Assembly (NCBI RefSeq): GCF_900103285.1
Contig: NZ_FNGS01000009.1
Coordinates: forward strand, 1 to 64,000
Source: Siphonobacter aquaeclarae
Lineage (GTDB): Bacteria > Bacteroidota > Bacteroidia > Cytophagales > Spirosomataceae
Reading direction: 5' to 3'
Length of the DNA: 64,000 nt
In this document: positions 50,062 to 59,952 of the stretch, piece after piece
How the letters are laid out: every line of letters begins with the position of its first letter
Numbering within the stretch: the first letter of the stretch is position 1
Translations under genes and position numbers: made by a program
The notes under the pieces: generated by a model
Told to the model about the DNA's origin: nothing
What the model saw: only the letters and a program-made list of their open reading frames with translations
Databases searched by the model: none

Positions 50062-50991
50062 TTACCGGCCTGCACTTTCAAGTTGATACAGCGAGCCGAT
50101 TTCCGTAGAAGAAAGAGCTTTGCCATACACGCGGACTTCGTCGATACCGCCTGTGAAGAGACCCTGCCATGCCTGCGTAGTCGACTTGGTATAGCCGGAA
50201 TCTGCATTCGGCCAGCCACCGATTACGACCTGCGTGGGCGTGGCGATGGTGATGGGTCCGATAGGAGCGGCCGGCGTACCGGCAGTTCTGAGGCGGAAGT
50301 TCTTGTTGGAGACCAGTACGTTGTTAACATACAGATCGATAGTGGAGTTGGCTCCGTCGTAAACCATAACGTAGTGAATCCATTTTCCGCCACCTTTCAC
50401 ATATTGAAAGTCTGTTCCTGCAACACCATAGTCGTTGATATTATCTCCGCCCAGTGAATACTTGCCGTCCTTAAGCGTGTGGAAGGCTGCGTGTACGGTC
50501 AGCGTGTCCCCTTTCGTCGTGGGTTTGGAGTTTTCGAGGTACATGTTGATTGGACCGTCGTTCCAGTCGCCCTGACTGGCCAATGCCTGAGTCAGCGCAA
50601 AAACGGAGGATGCCGTTTTTCCGTTGTTTGTGGTGTTAATCCACGCGCTTACGGTCACACTGCCGATGGCGTTGGCGCTGCTCAGCTTCGCGATAGTCGG
50701 GAAAAGAACATAACCTCCCGCCAGGCTAAGGGATTGTCCCTTGCCGCTGGCTCCGGTACCAAACGTAGCGTTCTTGGAAGTAGACGGGGCGGTGCTGGAA
50801 ATACGTTCGTTATTGGTTCCGTCGAATGTCCAGTGCGCGAGAAGATTCGTAGCCGCCACCTCATTCGAACTATTATACCCCCCGATCGGAGGCAAAGAAG
50901 GCGTGTCATCACTCTTACTGCAGGCCGTAAACAAGGCTGTCCCTACGACCAGACCCGCTGCTACCCATGCCGAGATTCTCGTTGTTTTCAT
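50062..50991 (-). CDS. LamG/concanavalin A-like surface lipoprotein (SusE/F position)
   Basis: 309 residues with lipobox TAC (FTACSKSDDTPSLPP). After a short Ser/Asn linker the protein is one LamG-type jelly roll: LLAHWTFDGTNNERI (about 50), GSVTVSAWINTTNNG, KWIHYVMVYDGANSTIDLYV, LVSNKNF and GGIDEVRVYGKALSSTEIG (about 278-296), the usual ending. It lies directly after SusD, where other loci encode SusE/SusF glycan-binding lipoproteins, and probably binds the polymer at the surface. The LamG fold in this position is not the usual SusE fold. Confidence 0.87.
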   Translation of the reverse strand: MKTTRISAWVAAGLVVGTALFTACSKSDDTPSLPPIGGYNSSNEVAATNLLAHWTFDGTNNERISSTAPSTSKNATFGTGASGKGQSLSLAGGYVLFPTIAKLSSANAIGSVTVSAWINTTNNGKTASSVFALTQALASQGDWNDGPINMYLENSKPTTKGDTLTVHAAFHTLKDGKYSLGGDNINDYGVAGTDFQYVKGGGKWIHYVMVYDGANSTIDLYVNNVLVSNKNFRLRTAGTPAAPIGPITIATPTQVVIGGWPNADSGYTKSTTQAWQGLFTGGIDEVRVYGKALSSTEIGSLYQLESAGR

Positions 50992-51030
50992 TGTTGATTG
51001 GTTTTGTGAGAGATTAAAAAAGGGGATTGG

Positions 51031-52551
51031 TTAATAGCCGTTGTTCTGGTCGAGCCGGTTGCCGCTCAGGGCAATCTGCAGGCTCGGTACCGGAAGAAGT
51101 TCATTTTTTCCGGCGACGAAATTCTTGCCCGCCGCCTTCATCACCTGCGCTGCCCGTCCCGTCCGGACGAGGTCGAAGAAGCGATCGTGCTCCATCGCCA
51201 GCTCCACCCGCCGTTCTTTCCAGATGGCGTTACGGACGTCGGCCTGGCCAGCGGCGGTTGTCGCTGCGAGCTTGGCCCGGGTCCGCACCTGATTGAGGTC
51301 GGCGATGGCCGTTGCCGTCTGTCCAAGCTCATTCGCCGCTTCTGCGTGAATCAGCAGTACTTCGGCATAGCGCAGAATCTTGACGTTTTTCTGCTTCTGC
51401 CCGCGGTTGCCGAGGTACGATTCCACCTGGGGATTTTCGCTGTGGTAAGCCTTGTAGTTGTAATACAGGTTCTGGACGGAATCAGCGCTCGGAATCCGGA
51501 AGCCGTCAAACAGCCGCGTACCGGTGTATTTGCCGCTGTTGTCGATGAAGATGATGGTCGCCGCCTTGCGGACGTCGCCGGGTTCATAGGCAGCTACCAG
51601 GTCGGGTGTCGGCGTACAGAAACCGAAACCCAGATCCGTCCAGCCGCCTTTACCGCCTACGCGCGGTCCCTGCCACATGCTGTAGCCGGAGATACCCATG
51701 TCCGAATTGTTAAACTGCCCGCTCTGGATTTCGAAAATCGATTCGGCGCTGTTGTTGCCGACCTGCCGCCAAAGCGTGGAATAGTCCGGAACGAGGCTGT
51801 ACTGCCCGGAAGAAATCACGGTCTGCGTCAGGTCATAGGCTTCTTTCCACTTCTTCTGATAGAGGTATACCTTGGCCAGGAGCGTCTGGGCAGTGCCTTT
51901 GTTGATATGGCCGGTTTGGGAAGCGGAGCGCAGGTCGAGGCTGTTGATGGCAAACTGCAAATCGTCCGTAATGACCTTGTAAATGGTATCAACCGGCGCC
52001 CGGGTCTGGAAATTCGGATCGGTATTGGCATCCTGCGCATCTTTCGGTACACGCACTACCTTCGGTACTTTTCCGAAAAACCGTACCAGATTGAAGTAGT
52101 AATAGGCCCGGATAAAGCGTACTTCGCCGGATAGCTGATTTTTCGTTTTTGCATCGATAGAGGCCGTTTGCAACGCGGCCAGCGCCTGGTTCGACCGCGA
52201 AATACCGCTGTAGTATCCGTCCCAGAGTGCGGCGACGAAGTTGTTGGTCGGCGTAAGGCTGAAATTGTCTATGTCGCCCATAGCCGGCTGGTCGCCCTGT
52301 GTACTGCCTTTGTCCGCGTCGTCGGAAATAATACTCGTAGCAGCGATGAAACTGGGGCCGTGGGTATCGCCGCCCGACCCGCCGAAGGCCTCGCCATTCA
52401 GCAAACTATTGTACACGCCGGTGACGAGGTTGGTGGCCAGGTTCGGATCGGTAGCCGTGGTAGCCTGTCCCTGTACCGGCACGTCAAGGAAACTTTTCTG
52501 ACAGGAAGCCAGGCCCAATAGAGCGGCTCCGGTGTATAGCAGGAATTTCAT
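51031..52551 (-). CDS. SusD/RagB family nutrient-binding lipoprotein
   Basis: 506 residues with lipobox ASC (LLGLASCQKSFLDVPVQG). The SusD N-terminal TPR-like part is seen in FVAALWDGYYSGISRSNQAL and the conserved AKTKNQLSGEVRFIRAYYYF (about 150-170); the C-terminal WKERRVELAMEHDRFFDLVR (about 445-465) is diagnostic. It caps the SusC transporter and captures the glycan at the surface. Twelve bases separate it from susC. Confidence 0.95.
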   Translation of the reverse strand: MKFLLYTGAALLGLASCQKSFLDVPVQGQATTATDPNLATNLVTGVYNSLLNGEAFGGSGGDTHGPSFIAATSIISDDADKGSTQGDQPAMGDIDNFSLTPTNNFVAALWDGYYSGISRSNQALAALQTASIDAKTKNQLSGEVRFIRAYYYFNLVRFFGKVPKVVRVPKDAQDANTDPNFQTRAPVDTIYKVITDDLQFAINSLDLRSASQTGHINKGTAQTLLAKVYLYQKKWKEAYDLTQTVISSGQYSLVPDYSTLWRQVGNNSAESIFEIQSGQFNNSDMGISGYSMWQGPRVGGKGGWTDLGFGFCTPTPDLVAAYEPGDVRKAATIIFIDNSGKYTGTRLFDGFRIPSADSVQNLYYNYKAYHSENPQVESYLGNRGQKQKNVKILRYAEVLLIHAEAANELGQTATAIADLNQVRTRAKLAATTAAGQADVRNAIWKERRVELAMEHDRFFDLVRTGRAAQVMKAAGKNFVAGKNELLPVPSLQIALSGNRLDQNNGY

Positions 52552-52563
52552 GATGCGTCTGGG

Positions 52564-55500
52564 TTAGAATCCGAGGTTGAGTCCGAAAGCGATGGTTTTT
52601 GTCGTGGGATAAGCATTGAGCTCAATACCCGACTTGGTCGGATCGCCGGGCAACTCGGACGTGAAGCCGCTGTATTTCTTATTGGTGTAAATGTTCTGAA
52701 GCGTGGCAAACACGCGGATCGTGGAGATACCGAGACGTTTGAGGACCGTCTCCGGCAGGGCATATCCCAGCGTGACGTTGTTGAGGCGGACAAATGAGCC
52801 GGATTCGAGGTAGTACGTCGAGGCCGGGAGGTTTCCGGCATTCGCTGCCGGTTCATTCTGAATGCCGCTTCCCGGTGTCCAGCGTCCGTAAGCCATGCTA
52901 CGCTCCACGTTGTCGGTTACCGCCTGACGGAAGGCTTTCTTTCCGTTGTATACCTGATTGCCAACGTTGCCGTAGATATCAAAACTGAGATCGAACGATT
53001 TATACGTAATGCCGCCGTTTACGCCGAAATACGCCTTGGGCTGATAAGCGCCGGCAAATACCCGGTCATTATCGTCGATCTTGCCGTCGCCGTTGGTATC
53101 CTGGTACTTGAAGCTCCCGGCCGATGCCGACGGCTGAATGACCGTTCCCTGGGCATTTTTGTAGGCTGCGACCTCGTCATCCGTCTGGAAAACTCCCAGT
53201 ACTTTCAGGACATAAAAGCTGCCAACAGGCTGCCCGTTGTCCGTGCGGGTCGTGTACTGCTGGGCAGCGCCGATTCCGCCGTCGAGAATAGGCTGCCCGC
53301 CGTTGAGGCCAATGACCGAGTTCTTGTTGAGGGTCAGGTTACCACCGATGCGATAGGAAAGGTCTTCCGTGATTTTTCCCCGCCAGTTCAGCATTACTTC
53401 AAGCCCCTGGTTGCGGATCGAAGCGGCGTTGGTGAGTACTACCCCGTCGCCATCACCCGAAACAGACGGCACTTTTACGTTGATCAGCAGGTCGGACGCT
53501 TTCTTGTTGTAATACCCGATTTCCCCGGTCAGCCGGCCTTTTAATGCGCTGAATTCCACGGCGAAATCGGTTTCTTCAGTCGTTTCCCACTTCAGGTTGG
53601 GATCTTTGATCTGCGTGACAGCGCTTCCCGGCGTGGCAATACCACCGCCGAAAGGATAGGCGAGGTTGGGCGTAACAGTGACGGTGAAGGCATCAGACGG
53701 AATCCGGTCGTTCCCGACGCGACCCCAGCTGGCACGGAGCTTCAGCGTCTGGAAGAGGTTCTGGCCCTTCAGGAAGTTTTCGTTGCTGATGACCCAGCCT
53801 ACCCCGACCGACGGGAAGTAACCCCAGCGGTTATTCTTTGGAAACCGCGAGCTGCCGTCGGCCCGCAGCGTAGCTGTCAGCAGGTAGGTATCGTCGTAGT
53901 TGTAATTCAGACGACCGATGTAGGAATTTCGGGACCACTTGTCGCCATTTCCGTCGTTGGTAGACGTATTCGCATTCCCGGTTCCGATGTACCACAGGTT
54001 TGGCGCAGCGGGTACGTCTTTGCGGAAAGCCGTAAACCAGGTATAGGTAAACTGCTCGGCGGTGGTTCCGGCGAGCGCTGTTATGGTATGCCGGCCAAAC
54101 GTCCGGTTGAACGTCACCGTATTATCCCAGGTCCAGTGCAGGGTCTTTTCGTTTTTGAAAGACAGGTTACTGTTCGGATTCCGCTGGTTTCCACCCGGTG
54201 AAAGGAAAGTAACGGTATCATTCTCAAATTTATAGTTGTACACCCGGCCGTTGGTATTGATCCAGTCGGCGCCCATGCTGCTCCGGAAGGTCAGCCAGGT
54301 GACGGGCTTGTATTCGAGGTACGCCGCGCCCTGGAGGCGGTTGTCTTTGACATTGTTGTTGTTATTCTCGATGTCGAGAACGGCATTGCCTACATTCTGG
54401 TAAACGGAGGTGTTTCCATACCGTCCGCCGACTTTCGCGGGAATAATCGGCGCGGCCCGGTAGGCGTTGTTATACGCCGAACCGAGGTTGGCGATCTGGT
54501 TGTCGCCGTTGGAATAGGAAGCCGTCACGCCGGCTTTCAGCTTTTCCGAGAGCTTGTACTCGTTGTTGCTGCGCAGGGTCAGGCGCTTGTACTGGTTGTC
54601 GATGACGATTCCCTGATCGGTCAGGTAACCCAGGCTGAGGAAGTAGGTACCTTTCTCTGACCCGCCGGAAATAGATAAATTGTGGTTTTGCTGGAAACCC
54701 TGACGGAGTATTTGGCCATACCAGTCGGTCGACACCGTTCCCGGCTGCACCAGGTTGCCGCTGGCGGCGCTGACGTAATTGGCATACTCGGCGGCGTTAG
54801 CCATCTTCACCAGATTGGCGGCGCTCCGTACCCCCGCGTTGACGGTATAGTTGATACTCATCTTGCCGGCAGCGCCCTTTTTCGTCGTGATAATCACAAC
54901 ACCGTTCGCTCCCCGGGAACCATAGATCGCCGTTGCCGACGCGTCTTTCAGTACATCTACATTGACGATATCTGCTGTGTTGATGTTGGCGATGTCGTCC
55001 GTCAGTACACCGTCTACCACAAACAAAGCGGCTGTTCCGGCAAGCGCTGTACCCGTTCCGCGGACGCGGATGACGGGCGACGATCCCGGCTGCCCGCTGC
55101 TGATGATCTGCACGCCGGCAACTTTCCCCTGCATCGCCTGCGTGGCTGTCATGACCGGTTGCTTGAAGAGGTCTTCCCCTTTGATGGTGACGGTTGCGCC
55201 GGTCACGTCCACTTTCCGCTGCGTGCCGTAGCCTACTACCACGACCTGCGCAAGTTCCTGCGCGGAGGGTTTGATGGAGACGGTCAGGGAAGTTTGCCCG
55301 TTGACCGGGACTTCGACGGATTCGTAGCCGATGGAAGAAAAGACCAGCGTTCCATTGTCGGGAGCCCGGAGGGAAAACCGCCCGTCCGTCCCCGTAATGG
55401 TACCGGTGGAAGTGCCTTTGACTTTGACAGTGACGCCGATCGCCGGATCACCGGACGACGCGTCGCGCACGATTCCGGTCACCGTGATGTCAGCTGCCTG

Positions 55501-55584
55501 TGCAAGGTGGAAAAGGAGCGTCAGCAGGAGCAGCAAACTGAGCTTCCGGCTGACTGATCGGGTTAAGGGATACATCTGATTCAT
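52564..55584 (-). CDS. SusC/RagA family TonB-linked outer-membrane transporter
   Basis: 1006 residues. Signal peptide, CarboxypepD_reg-like domain (ITVTGIVRDASSGDPAIGVT), then the SusC signature VVVGYGTQRKVDVTGA (about 117-132), the plug with VFVVDGV...DDIANI and DVLKDASATAIYGSRGANGV (about 208-227), and a 22-strand type barrel ending in AFGLNLGF. It imports oligosaccharides using TonB energy. It is the first gene of the utilisation locus; a -7 element lies at 55721-55728. The start could be codon 1 or codon 4. Confidence 0.95.
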   Translation of the reverse strand: MNQMYPLTRSVSRKLSLLLLLTLLFHLAQAADITVTGIVRDASSGDPAIGVTVKVKGTSTGTITGTDGRFSLRAPDNGTLVFSSIGYESVEVPVNGQTSLTVSIKPSAQELAQVVVVGYGTQRKVDVTGATVTIKGEDLFKQPVMTATQAMQGKVAGVQIISSGQPGSSPVIRVRGTGTALAGTAALFVVDGVLTDDIANINTADIVNVDVLKDASATAIYGSRGANGVVIITTKKGAAGKMSINYTVNAGVRSAANLVKMANAAEYANYVSAASGNLVQPGTVSTDWYGQILRQGFQQNHNLSISGGSEKGTYFLSLGYLTDQGIVIDNQYKRLTLRSNNEYKLSEKLKAGVTASYSNGDNQIANLGSAYNNAYRAAPIIPAKVGGRYGNTSVYQNVGNAVLDIENNNNNVKDNRLQGAAYLEYKPVTWLTFRSSMGADWINTNGRVYNYKFENDTVTFLSPGGNQRNPNSNLSFKNEKTLHWTWDNTVTFNRTFGRHTITALAGTTAEQFTYTWFTAFRKDVPAAPNLWYIGTGNANTSTNDGNGDKWSRNSYIGRLNYNYDDTYLLTATLRADGSSRFPKNNRWGYFPSVGVGWVISNENFLKGQNLFQTLKLRASWGRVGNDRIPSDAFTVTVTPNLAYPFGGGIATPGSAVTQIKDPNLKWETTEETDFAVEFSALKGRLTGEIGYYNKKASDLLINVKVPSVSGDGDGVVLTNAASIRNQGLEVMLNWRGKITEDLSYRIGGNLTLNKNSVIGLNGGQPILDGGIGAAQQYTTRTDNGQPVGSFYVLKVLGVFQTDDEVAAYKNAQGTVIQPSASAGSFKYQDTNGDGKIDDNDRVFAGAYQPKAYFGVNGGITYKSFDLSFDIYGNVGNQVYNGKKAFRQAVTDNVERSMAYGRWTPGSGIQNEPAANAGNLPASTYYLESGSFVRLNNVTLGYALPETVLKRLGISTIRVFATLQNIYTNKKYSGFTSELPGDPTKSGIELNAYPTTKTIAFGLNLGF

Positions 55585-55720
55585 CTTCTGTGGATGGAAA
55601 AGGATTCGAACACAAGCCGTGCGCTCAAAAAGGCGCTGTTACAGGCAGATTGGGAAGAAAGACCGTCCGTTTGTGTTTCTAATAGGAAAAAATCAAAATG
55701 TAATTGTATTATTTCGAGAG

Positions 55721-55728
55721 CAAATGTA
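55721..55728 (-). promoter_or_regulatory. -7 element for the susC operon
   Basis: TACATTTG on the minus strand matches TAnnTTTG and would give a leader of about 130 bases before susC. No TTG at 19 bases; activated promoters often have poor -33 elements, and the divergent regulator is a likely activator. Confidence 0.5.
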
Positions 55729-55794
55729 CGGCAACGGAAAAAGAATGTCCTAAAAAAGCACTACATCAATACCACATCATAAGTGCTCCGCGCC

Positions 55795-55825
55795 TTGCAT
55801 GCGGTACATCATTCGTACATATTTG
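55795..55825 (+). promoter_or_regulatory. Candidate promoter of the propeller/LuxR regulator
   Basis: TTG at 55795, 20 bases, then CATATTTG at 55818-55825 (one change from TAnnTTTG). Transcription would start about 25 bases before ATG 55858. Confidence 0.5.
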
Positions 55826-55857
55826 CACAAAAGGGAGAAAAAATTGATTGAAAGGCG

Positions 55858-58662
55858 ATGAAGACCTCTGATTGGAAGCGGACGTTACTGACGGGCCTGG
55901 TCGCGCTGTTGAGCGCCGGGCCGCTCCTGGCCTTTCAAGGTGCGCTGGGGAAGATGTGCCTGCCCGAAGTAGTACATTTTACACCGGCGGATTACAAGGC
56001 TCAACGCCAGAACTGGAGCCTGGTGCAGGATCCGAAAACCCGCTTCCTGTACGCCGGTAATTCGAAGGGATTGCTGGAATTCGACGGCCGTAAATGGCAG
56101 GTTTATACCTTACCCCGCCGGCAGATTGTGCGGTCGGTAGCGGTGGCCGACGGGAAGATATTCACCGGGGCCCTTCAGGAGTTTGGTTTCTGGCAGGCCG
56201 ACAGCCAAGGCGTATTGCGCTACCATTCCCTCGCGGGGCAGATTCAGGACAAACGTTTCCGTAACGAAGAAATCTGGAATATCCTGCCCGTCCGGGATGC
56301 GGTCTATTTTCACTCCTTTGCTTTTCTTTTCCGGTACAAAAACAACAAAATCACCCAGATACCTACGCCGGGCAACGTCTTCTTCGCCTATGAAGTCAAC
56401 AACCGCCTCCTGATCCAGTTTATAGACAAAGGACTCTTTGAGTGGGTGGGAGAGAAGTTTGTGCTGCTCAAAGGGAGCGAGTTTCTGGGGAAGGAGCGTA
56501 TCCGCTGCCTGCTGCCCCTGAGCGGCAACCGGCTGCTCGTCGGCACCGACCGCCTGCTTTTGACATACGACGGACAGCAGTTCACCCGCATGCAATCCGA
56601 AGCGGAGTCGTTTCTTTCTGCCTACCACCTCAACAAGGCCATCCGGGTCGATGACCGTACCCTGGCTTTCGGATCGATCCTCAACGGGCTGATTCTCACG
56701 GATGAAAACGGAAACATTCTCACCCACCTCAACCAGAAAAAAGGACTTCAGAACAATACGGTACTCGCCCTCAGACGCGACGCCGACGGCAACGTCTGGA
56801 CCGGCAACGACAGCGGAATAGACCTCGTCCTGCTGAGTTTACCGCTCCGTTATTACCAGGATCAGGACGGCGTGCTGGGTACGGTATACGACGCGGCCGT
56901 CTTCCGTGGGAAATTATACGTCGGAACCAATCACGGTGTTTTCGAAGTACCGCTGGCAGACCGGAATGCCGGTTTTCGCCTCGTTCCCGGTAGTCAGGGG
57001 CAGGTCTGGGACCTCGCCGTGATCGATGGAGAGCTTTTCTGTGGTCACAACGAAGGGACTTTTCTGATCCGGGACGGTACCTTTCAAAAGATATCGTCCG
57101 TCACCGGCGGCCTCGCCCTGATCCCGCTCACCCGCCATCCCGGGGTACTGCTGCAAGGGACCTATACTCATTTATGTGTATATAAAAAGATCGACGGCGC
57201 TTGGCAATTCAGTCATGTTCTTTCCGGTGATTTCTCGCTGACGCACCAGCTCGCCGAACTGGCCGACGGATCGGTCTGGCTCAAACGGAAATACGGCGGT
57301 CTGGCGGAGATTACCCTGTCGGATGATGTATCCAAACTGACTTCCGTCCGCACCATTGACGGTTTTCAGGATGCCAGCCTGACCTCGATGGAGGGCCGGG
57401 GAATATTATGCGCCGGCGGTCGTTCCTACGAGATACGCAACCGGAAAATCGTCCCGGTATCCCTCTTTGGAGAAGCGCCTATCCGGAATATCTTTCCGGT
57501 TGGATACCAGTCCTATGTCGTACTGAAAAACAACGGCGCATTGGGCTACTATCGCCCCGACCAGCCCGTCCAGGAGGTAAATCTGCGGCATATTCAATGG
57601 GTGGAAGGGTATGAGAACATTGTTCCGCTGGACGACGAGCAGGTACTCATCTGCCGGGACGATGGTTTTTCGGTACTGCCTGTTTCGTACCTCCGGAAGC
57701 GGGAAGATATGCCCTTTACCCGTCCTGACATACGCGAAATCCGGACCGATCAGCTCGAAATGGAGCTGTATCCACGCCAGCCGTTACCCAATCTCGCGCT
57801 CCGGCACTGGCAGAACGACCTCAGTTTCCGGATCAGTTCTACCCAGTACGAAGTCATTTTTGCCTGGCAATACTGGCTGGAAGGCAGCGGGAAGGAGCAG
57901 TGGTCAACCTGGCGGGAAGACGATTACCTCAAGTTTTCGGCGCTGCCACCCGGCGACTATGTCCTGCACCTCCGGTCGGCTTCTTCCCGGGATGAAACCG
58001 TGTTGCCGTTCCGGATACATCCGCCCTGGTACTGGAATACCTGGAGTCAGCTGATCTATACCTTATTGCTTATCGGGCTTTTGTATCTGGTGTACCGGTT
58101 GTACCGACGCCGGATTCAGACTCACCAGAACCGCATCCGTCAGAAAATGCAGGCCGAACTCGACGAGGAGCAGCGCCGCAATGCCCAGGTACTCGTAGAA
58201 CTGCGAAACGAACAGCTGCGGAAGGATGTACACCGGAAATCGGAAGAGCTGGCGAACTCCGCCATGAACCTCCTGCACAAAAACGAATTACTCGAAACGC
58301 TCAAGCAGGAGCTCGAAAAACTGCGGAAAGAAATGGGGACCGACCGCGGCGCCCAGCAGTACCGGACACTGGTACAACTGATAGACCGCAACCTCGCCGA
58401 CGAACACAGCTGGGAGCTGTTTGAGGCCAATTTCAACGATGTTCACGATCACTTCTTCAAAAAGCTGCTGGAGATGTTTCCGAACCTCACGCCGGGCGAC
58501 CTCAAACTGGCGGCCTACCTGCGCATGAACCTGTCGAGCAAGGAAATCGCACAATTGCTCAACATCACCGTCCGAAGCGTGGAGTTAAAACGCTACCGCC
58601 TGCGCGGCAAGCTGGAACTGGCTACGGAACAGAACCTGAATGAATTTCTGATGAAGATGTGA
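55858..58662 (+). CDS. One-piece membrane regulator: beta-propeller, Y_Y_Y domain, LuxR-type HTH
   Basis: 934 residues. A signal/anchor (LLTGLVALLSAGPLLAF) leads into a periplasmic beta-propeller (about 40-640, repeated blades such as GNVWTGNDSGIDLV and GKLYVGTNHGVFEV). A Y_Y_Y domain follows (about 655-720, WQYWLEGSGKEQWSTW, LPPGDYVLHLRSAS), then one transmembrane helix (about 731-748), a coiled coil (about 750-835) and a LuxR-type helix-turn-helix (about 876-918, LSSKEIAQLLNITVRSVELK). There is no kinase or receiver. It should sense an oligosaccharide in the periplasm and control the divergent susC operon, replacing the usual hybrid two-component sensor. Confidence 0.9.
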   Translation: MKTSDWKRTLLTGLVALLSAGPLLAFQGALGKMCLPEVVHFTPADYKAQRQNWSLVQDPKTRFLYAGNSKGLLEFDGRKWQVYTLPRRQIVRSVAVADGKIFTGALQEFGFWQADSQGVLRYHSLAGQIQDKRFRNEEIWNILPVRDAVYFHSFAFLFRYKNNKITQIPTPGNVFFAYEVNNRLLIQFIDKGLFEWVGEKFVLLKGSEFLGKERIRCLLPLSGNRLLVGTDRLLLTYDGQQFTRMQSEAESFLSAYHLNKAIRVDDRTLAFGSILNGLILTDENGNILTHLNQKKGLQNNTVLALRRDADGNVWTGNDSGIDLVLLSLPLRYYQDQDGVLGTVYDAAVFRGKLYVGTNHGVFEVPLADRNAGFRLVPGSQGQVWDLAVIDGELFCGHNEGTFLIRDGTFQKISSVTGGLALIPLTRHPGVLLQGTYTHLCVYKKIDGAWQFSHVLSGDFSLTHQLAELADGSVWLKRKYGGLAEITLSDDVSKLTSVRTIDGFQDASLTSMEGRGILCAGGRSYEIRNRKIVPVSLFGEAPIRNIFPVGYQSYVVLKNNGALGYYRPDQPVQEVNLRHIQWVEGYENIVPLDDEQVLICRDDGFSVLPVSYLRKREDMPFTRPDIREIRTDQLEMELYPRQPLPNLALRHWQNDLSFRISSTQYEVIFAWQYWLEGSGKEQWSTWREDDYLKFSALPPGDYVLHLRSASSRDETVLPFRIHPPWYWNTWSQLIYTLLLIGLLYLVYRLYRRRIQTHQNRIRQKMQAELDEEQRRNAQVLVELRNEQLRKDVHRKSEELANSAMNLLHKNELLETLKQELEKLRKEMGTDRGAQQYRTLVQLIDRNLADEHSWELFEANFNDVHDHFFKKLLEMFPNLTPGDLKLAAYLRMNLSSKEIAQLLNITVRSVELKRYRLRGKLELATEQNLNEFLMKM

Positions 58663-58670
58663 TGGCGCAT

Positions 58671-58724
58671 GAGGCATGGGGCAGAGGGCATGGGGCGAGT
58701 ATCCACCCCATGCCCTTTGCTACC
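58671..58724. repeat. Heptamer inverted array, family 1, locus D
   Basis: Left arm GAGGCAT, GGGGCAG, AGGGCAT, GGGGC (58671-58696); right arm CCCCATG, CCCTTTG (58706-58719), then CTACC. Fifteen bases pair with one mismatch across a 10-base spacer. It lies between the convergent regulator and mraY genes and reaches the mraY stop codon (58720-58722). Confidence 0.85.
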
Positions 58725-59952
58725 TCAGCTTGAGTGTTACCAGCGTGAATACCGCGAAAATGATGCCTACGATGAGGAAGCGCATCACGATTTTCGGCTC
58801 AGGGATATTCGATTTCTGGTAGTGGTGGTGAAGAGGCGACATTTTGAAAAGCCTGTGAGACTGCGCATACTCCAGGCCGCGTCGTTTCTTCTGGTATTTG
58901 AAATAACCCACCTGCAGAATTACGGACATATTTTCGATCACGAAGATGCCGCAGAGAACAGGAATGAGGAGCTCTTTCCGGAGGACGATCGCGAGCGTCG
59001 CGATGACGCCGCCCAGCATCAGACTGCCCGTGTCGCCCATGAAAACCTGAGCCGGATACGTATTGTACCATAAAAACCCGATACAGGCTCCGATAAAGGC
59101 GCCGCAAAAGACGACCAGCTCGCCGGAATACGGAATGTAGTAGATATTCAGGTACTGGGAGAAAACCTTGTTACCCGAAAGGTAAGCCAGAATACCCAGC
59201 GTAAGTCCGATGATGGTGGAAGAACCCGCCGCGAGGCCATCGATTCCGTCGGTAATATTCGCGCCGTTTGAAATGAAGGTAATGATGAAAATAACGATGA
59301 CGGTATACAGAATCCAGGTGTAGTCGTCGGGCAGGATGGAATCCGGGAGTATCTGTGAATAATCGATCTCGTTGTTTTTAAAGAAGGGAACGTTCGTCAG
59401 GAATGACTTGGTATCGGTAAACCGGCGTACGTCTTCAAAACCGCCGGGGGTATTGATTTTCGCGTCTTCGTATACCCGGATTTTAATATCGGGGGAAAAG
59501 TGCATCGTCAGGCCCACGAGAAGCCCGAGACCTACCTGCCCGACAATCTTGAACCGTCCGGGGAGACCTTCCTTGTTTTTCCGGAAGACCTTGATGTAGT
59601 CGTCCACAAACCCGATGAGCGAAGTCCATATTGTCGAAATCAGCAACAGTATGATGTAGGTATTGTTGAGGCGGGCAAACAGCAGTACCGGAACAACCAG
59701 CGCCAGGAGAATAATAAACCCGCCCATGGTAGGAGTACCTTTCTTCTGCATCTGGCCTTCGAGGCCGAGATCGCGGACGGTTTCGCCGATTTGCAGGCGT
59801 TGGAGGAACCAGATGATCCGTTTCCCGAACAGAATTCCGATAATGAGCGAAGTAACCGTTGCAGCGGCAGCCCGGAAGGTCAGGTATTGAAAAACTCCCG
59901 CACCGGGGATGTTGAAGGCTTTATCCAGGTAGTCGAAGAGATAGTAGAGCAT
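58720..59952 (-). CDS. mraY: Phospho-N-acetylmuramoyl-pentapeptide transferase
   Basis: 410 residues with about ten transmembrane helices. The conserved cytoplasmic motifs are present: KKGTPTMGG (about 70-78), the acidic pair FVDDYIKV (about 114-121), [10 protein letters not shown] (about 230-240), [11 protein letters not shown] and the His-rich loop SPLHHHYQK (about 373-381). It attaches phospho-MurNAc-pentapeptide to undecaprenyl phosphate, the first membrane step of peptidoglycan synthesis. It is usually in the division/cell-wall cluster; here no mur, fts or ddl gene adjoins it. Confidence 0.95.
   Translation of the reverse strand: MLYYLFDYLDKAFNIPGAGVFQYLTFRAAAATVTSLIIGILFGKRIIWFLQRLQIGETVRDLGLEGQMQKKGTPTMGGFIILLALVVPVLLFARLNNTYIILLLISTIWTSLIGFVDDYIKVFRKNKEGLPGRFKIVGQVGLGLLVGLTMHFSPDIKIRVYEDAKINTPGGFEDVRRFTDTKSFLTNVPFFKNNEIDYSQILPDSILPDDYTWILYTVIVIFIITFISNGANITDGIDGLAAGSSTIIGLTLGILAYLSGNKVFSQYLNIYYIPYSGELVVFCGAFIGACIGFLWYNTYPAQVFMGDTGSLMLGGVIATLAIVLRKELLIPVLCGIFVIENMSVILQVGYFKYQKKRRGLEYAQSHRLFKMSPLHHHYQKSNIPEPKIVMRFLIVGIIFAVFTLVTLKLR

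Noticed and set aside
55594-55782. Short plus-strand frame between susC and the regulator, and a tRNA-like GATTCGAAC word near 55605
   Set aside because: The frame has no start signal or similarity, and the region does not fold as a tRNA cloverleaf.
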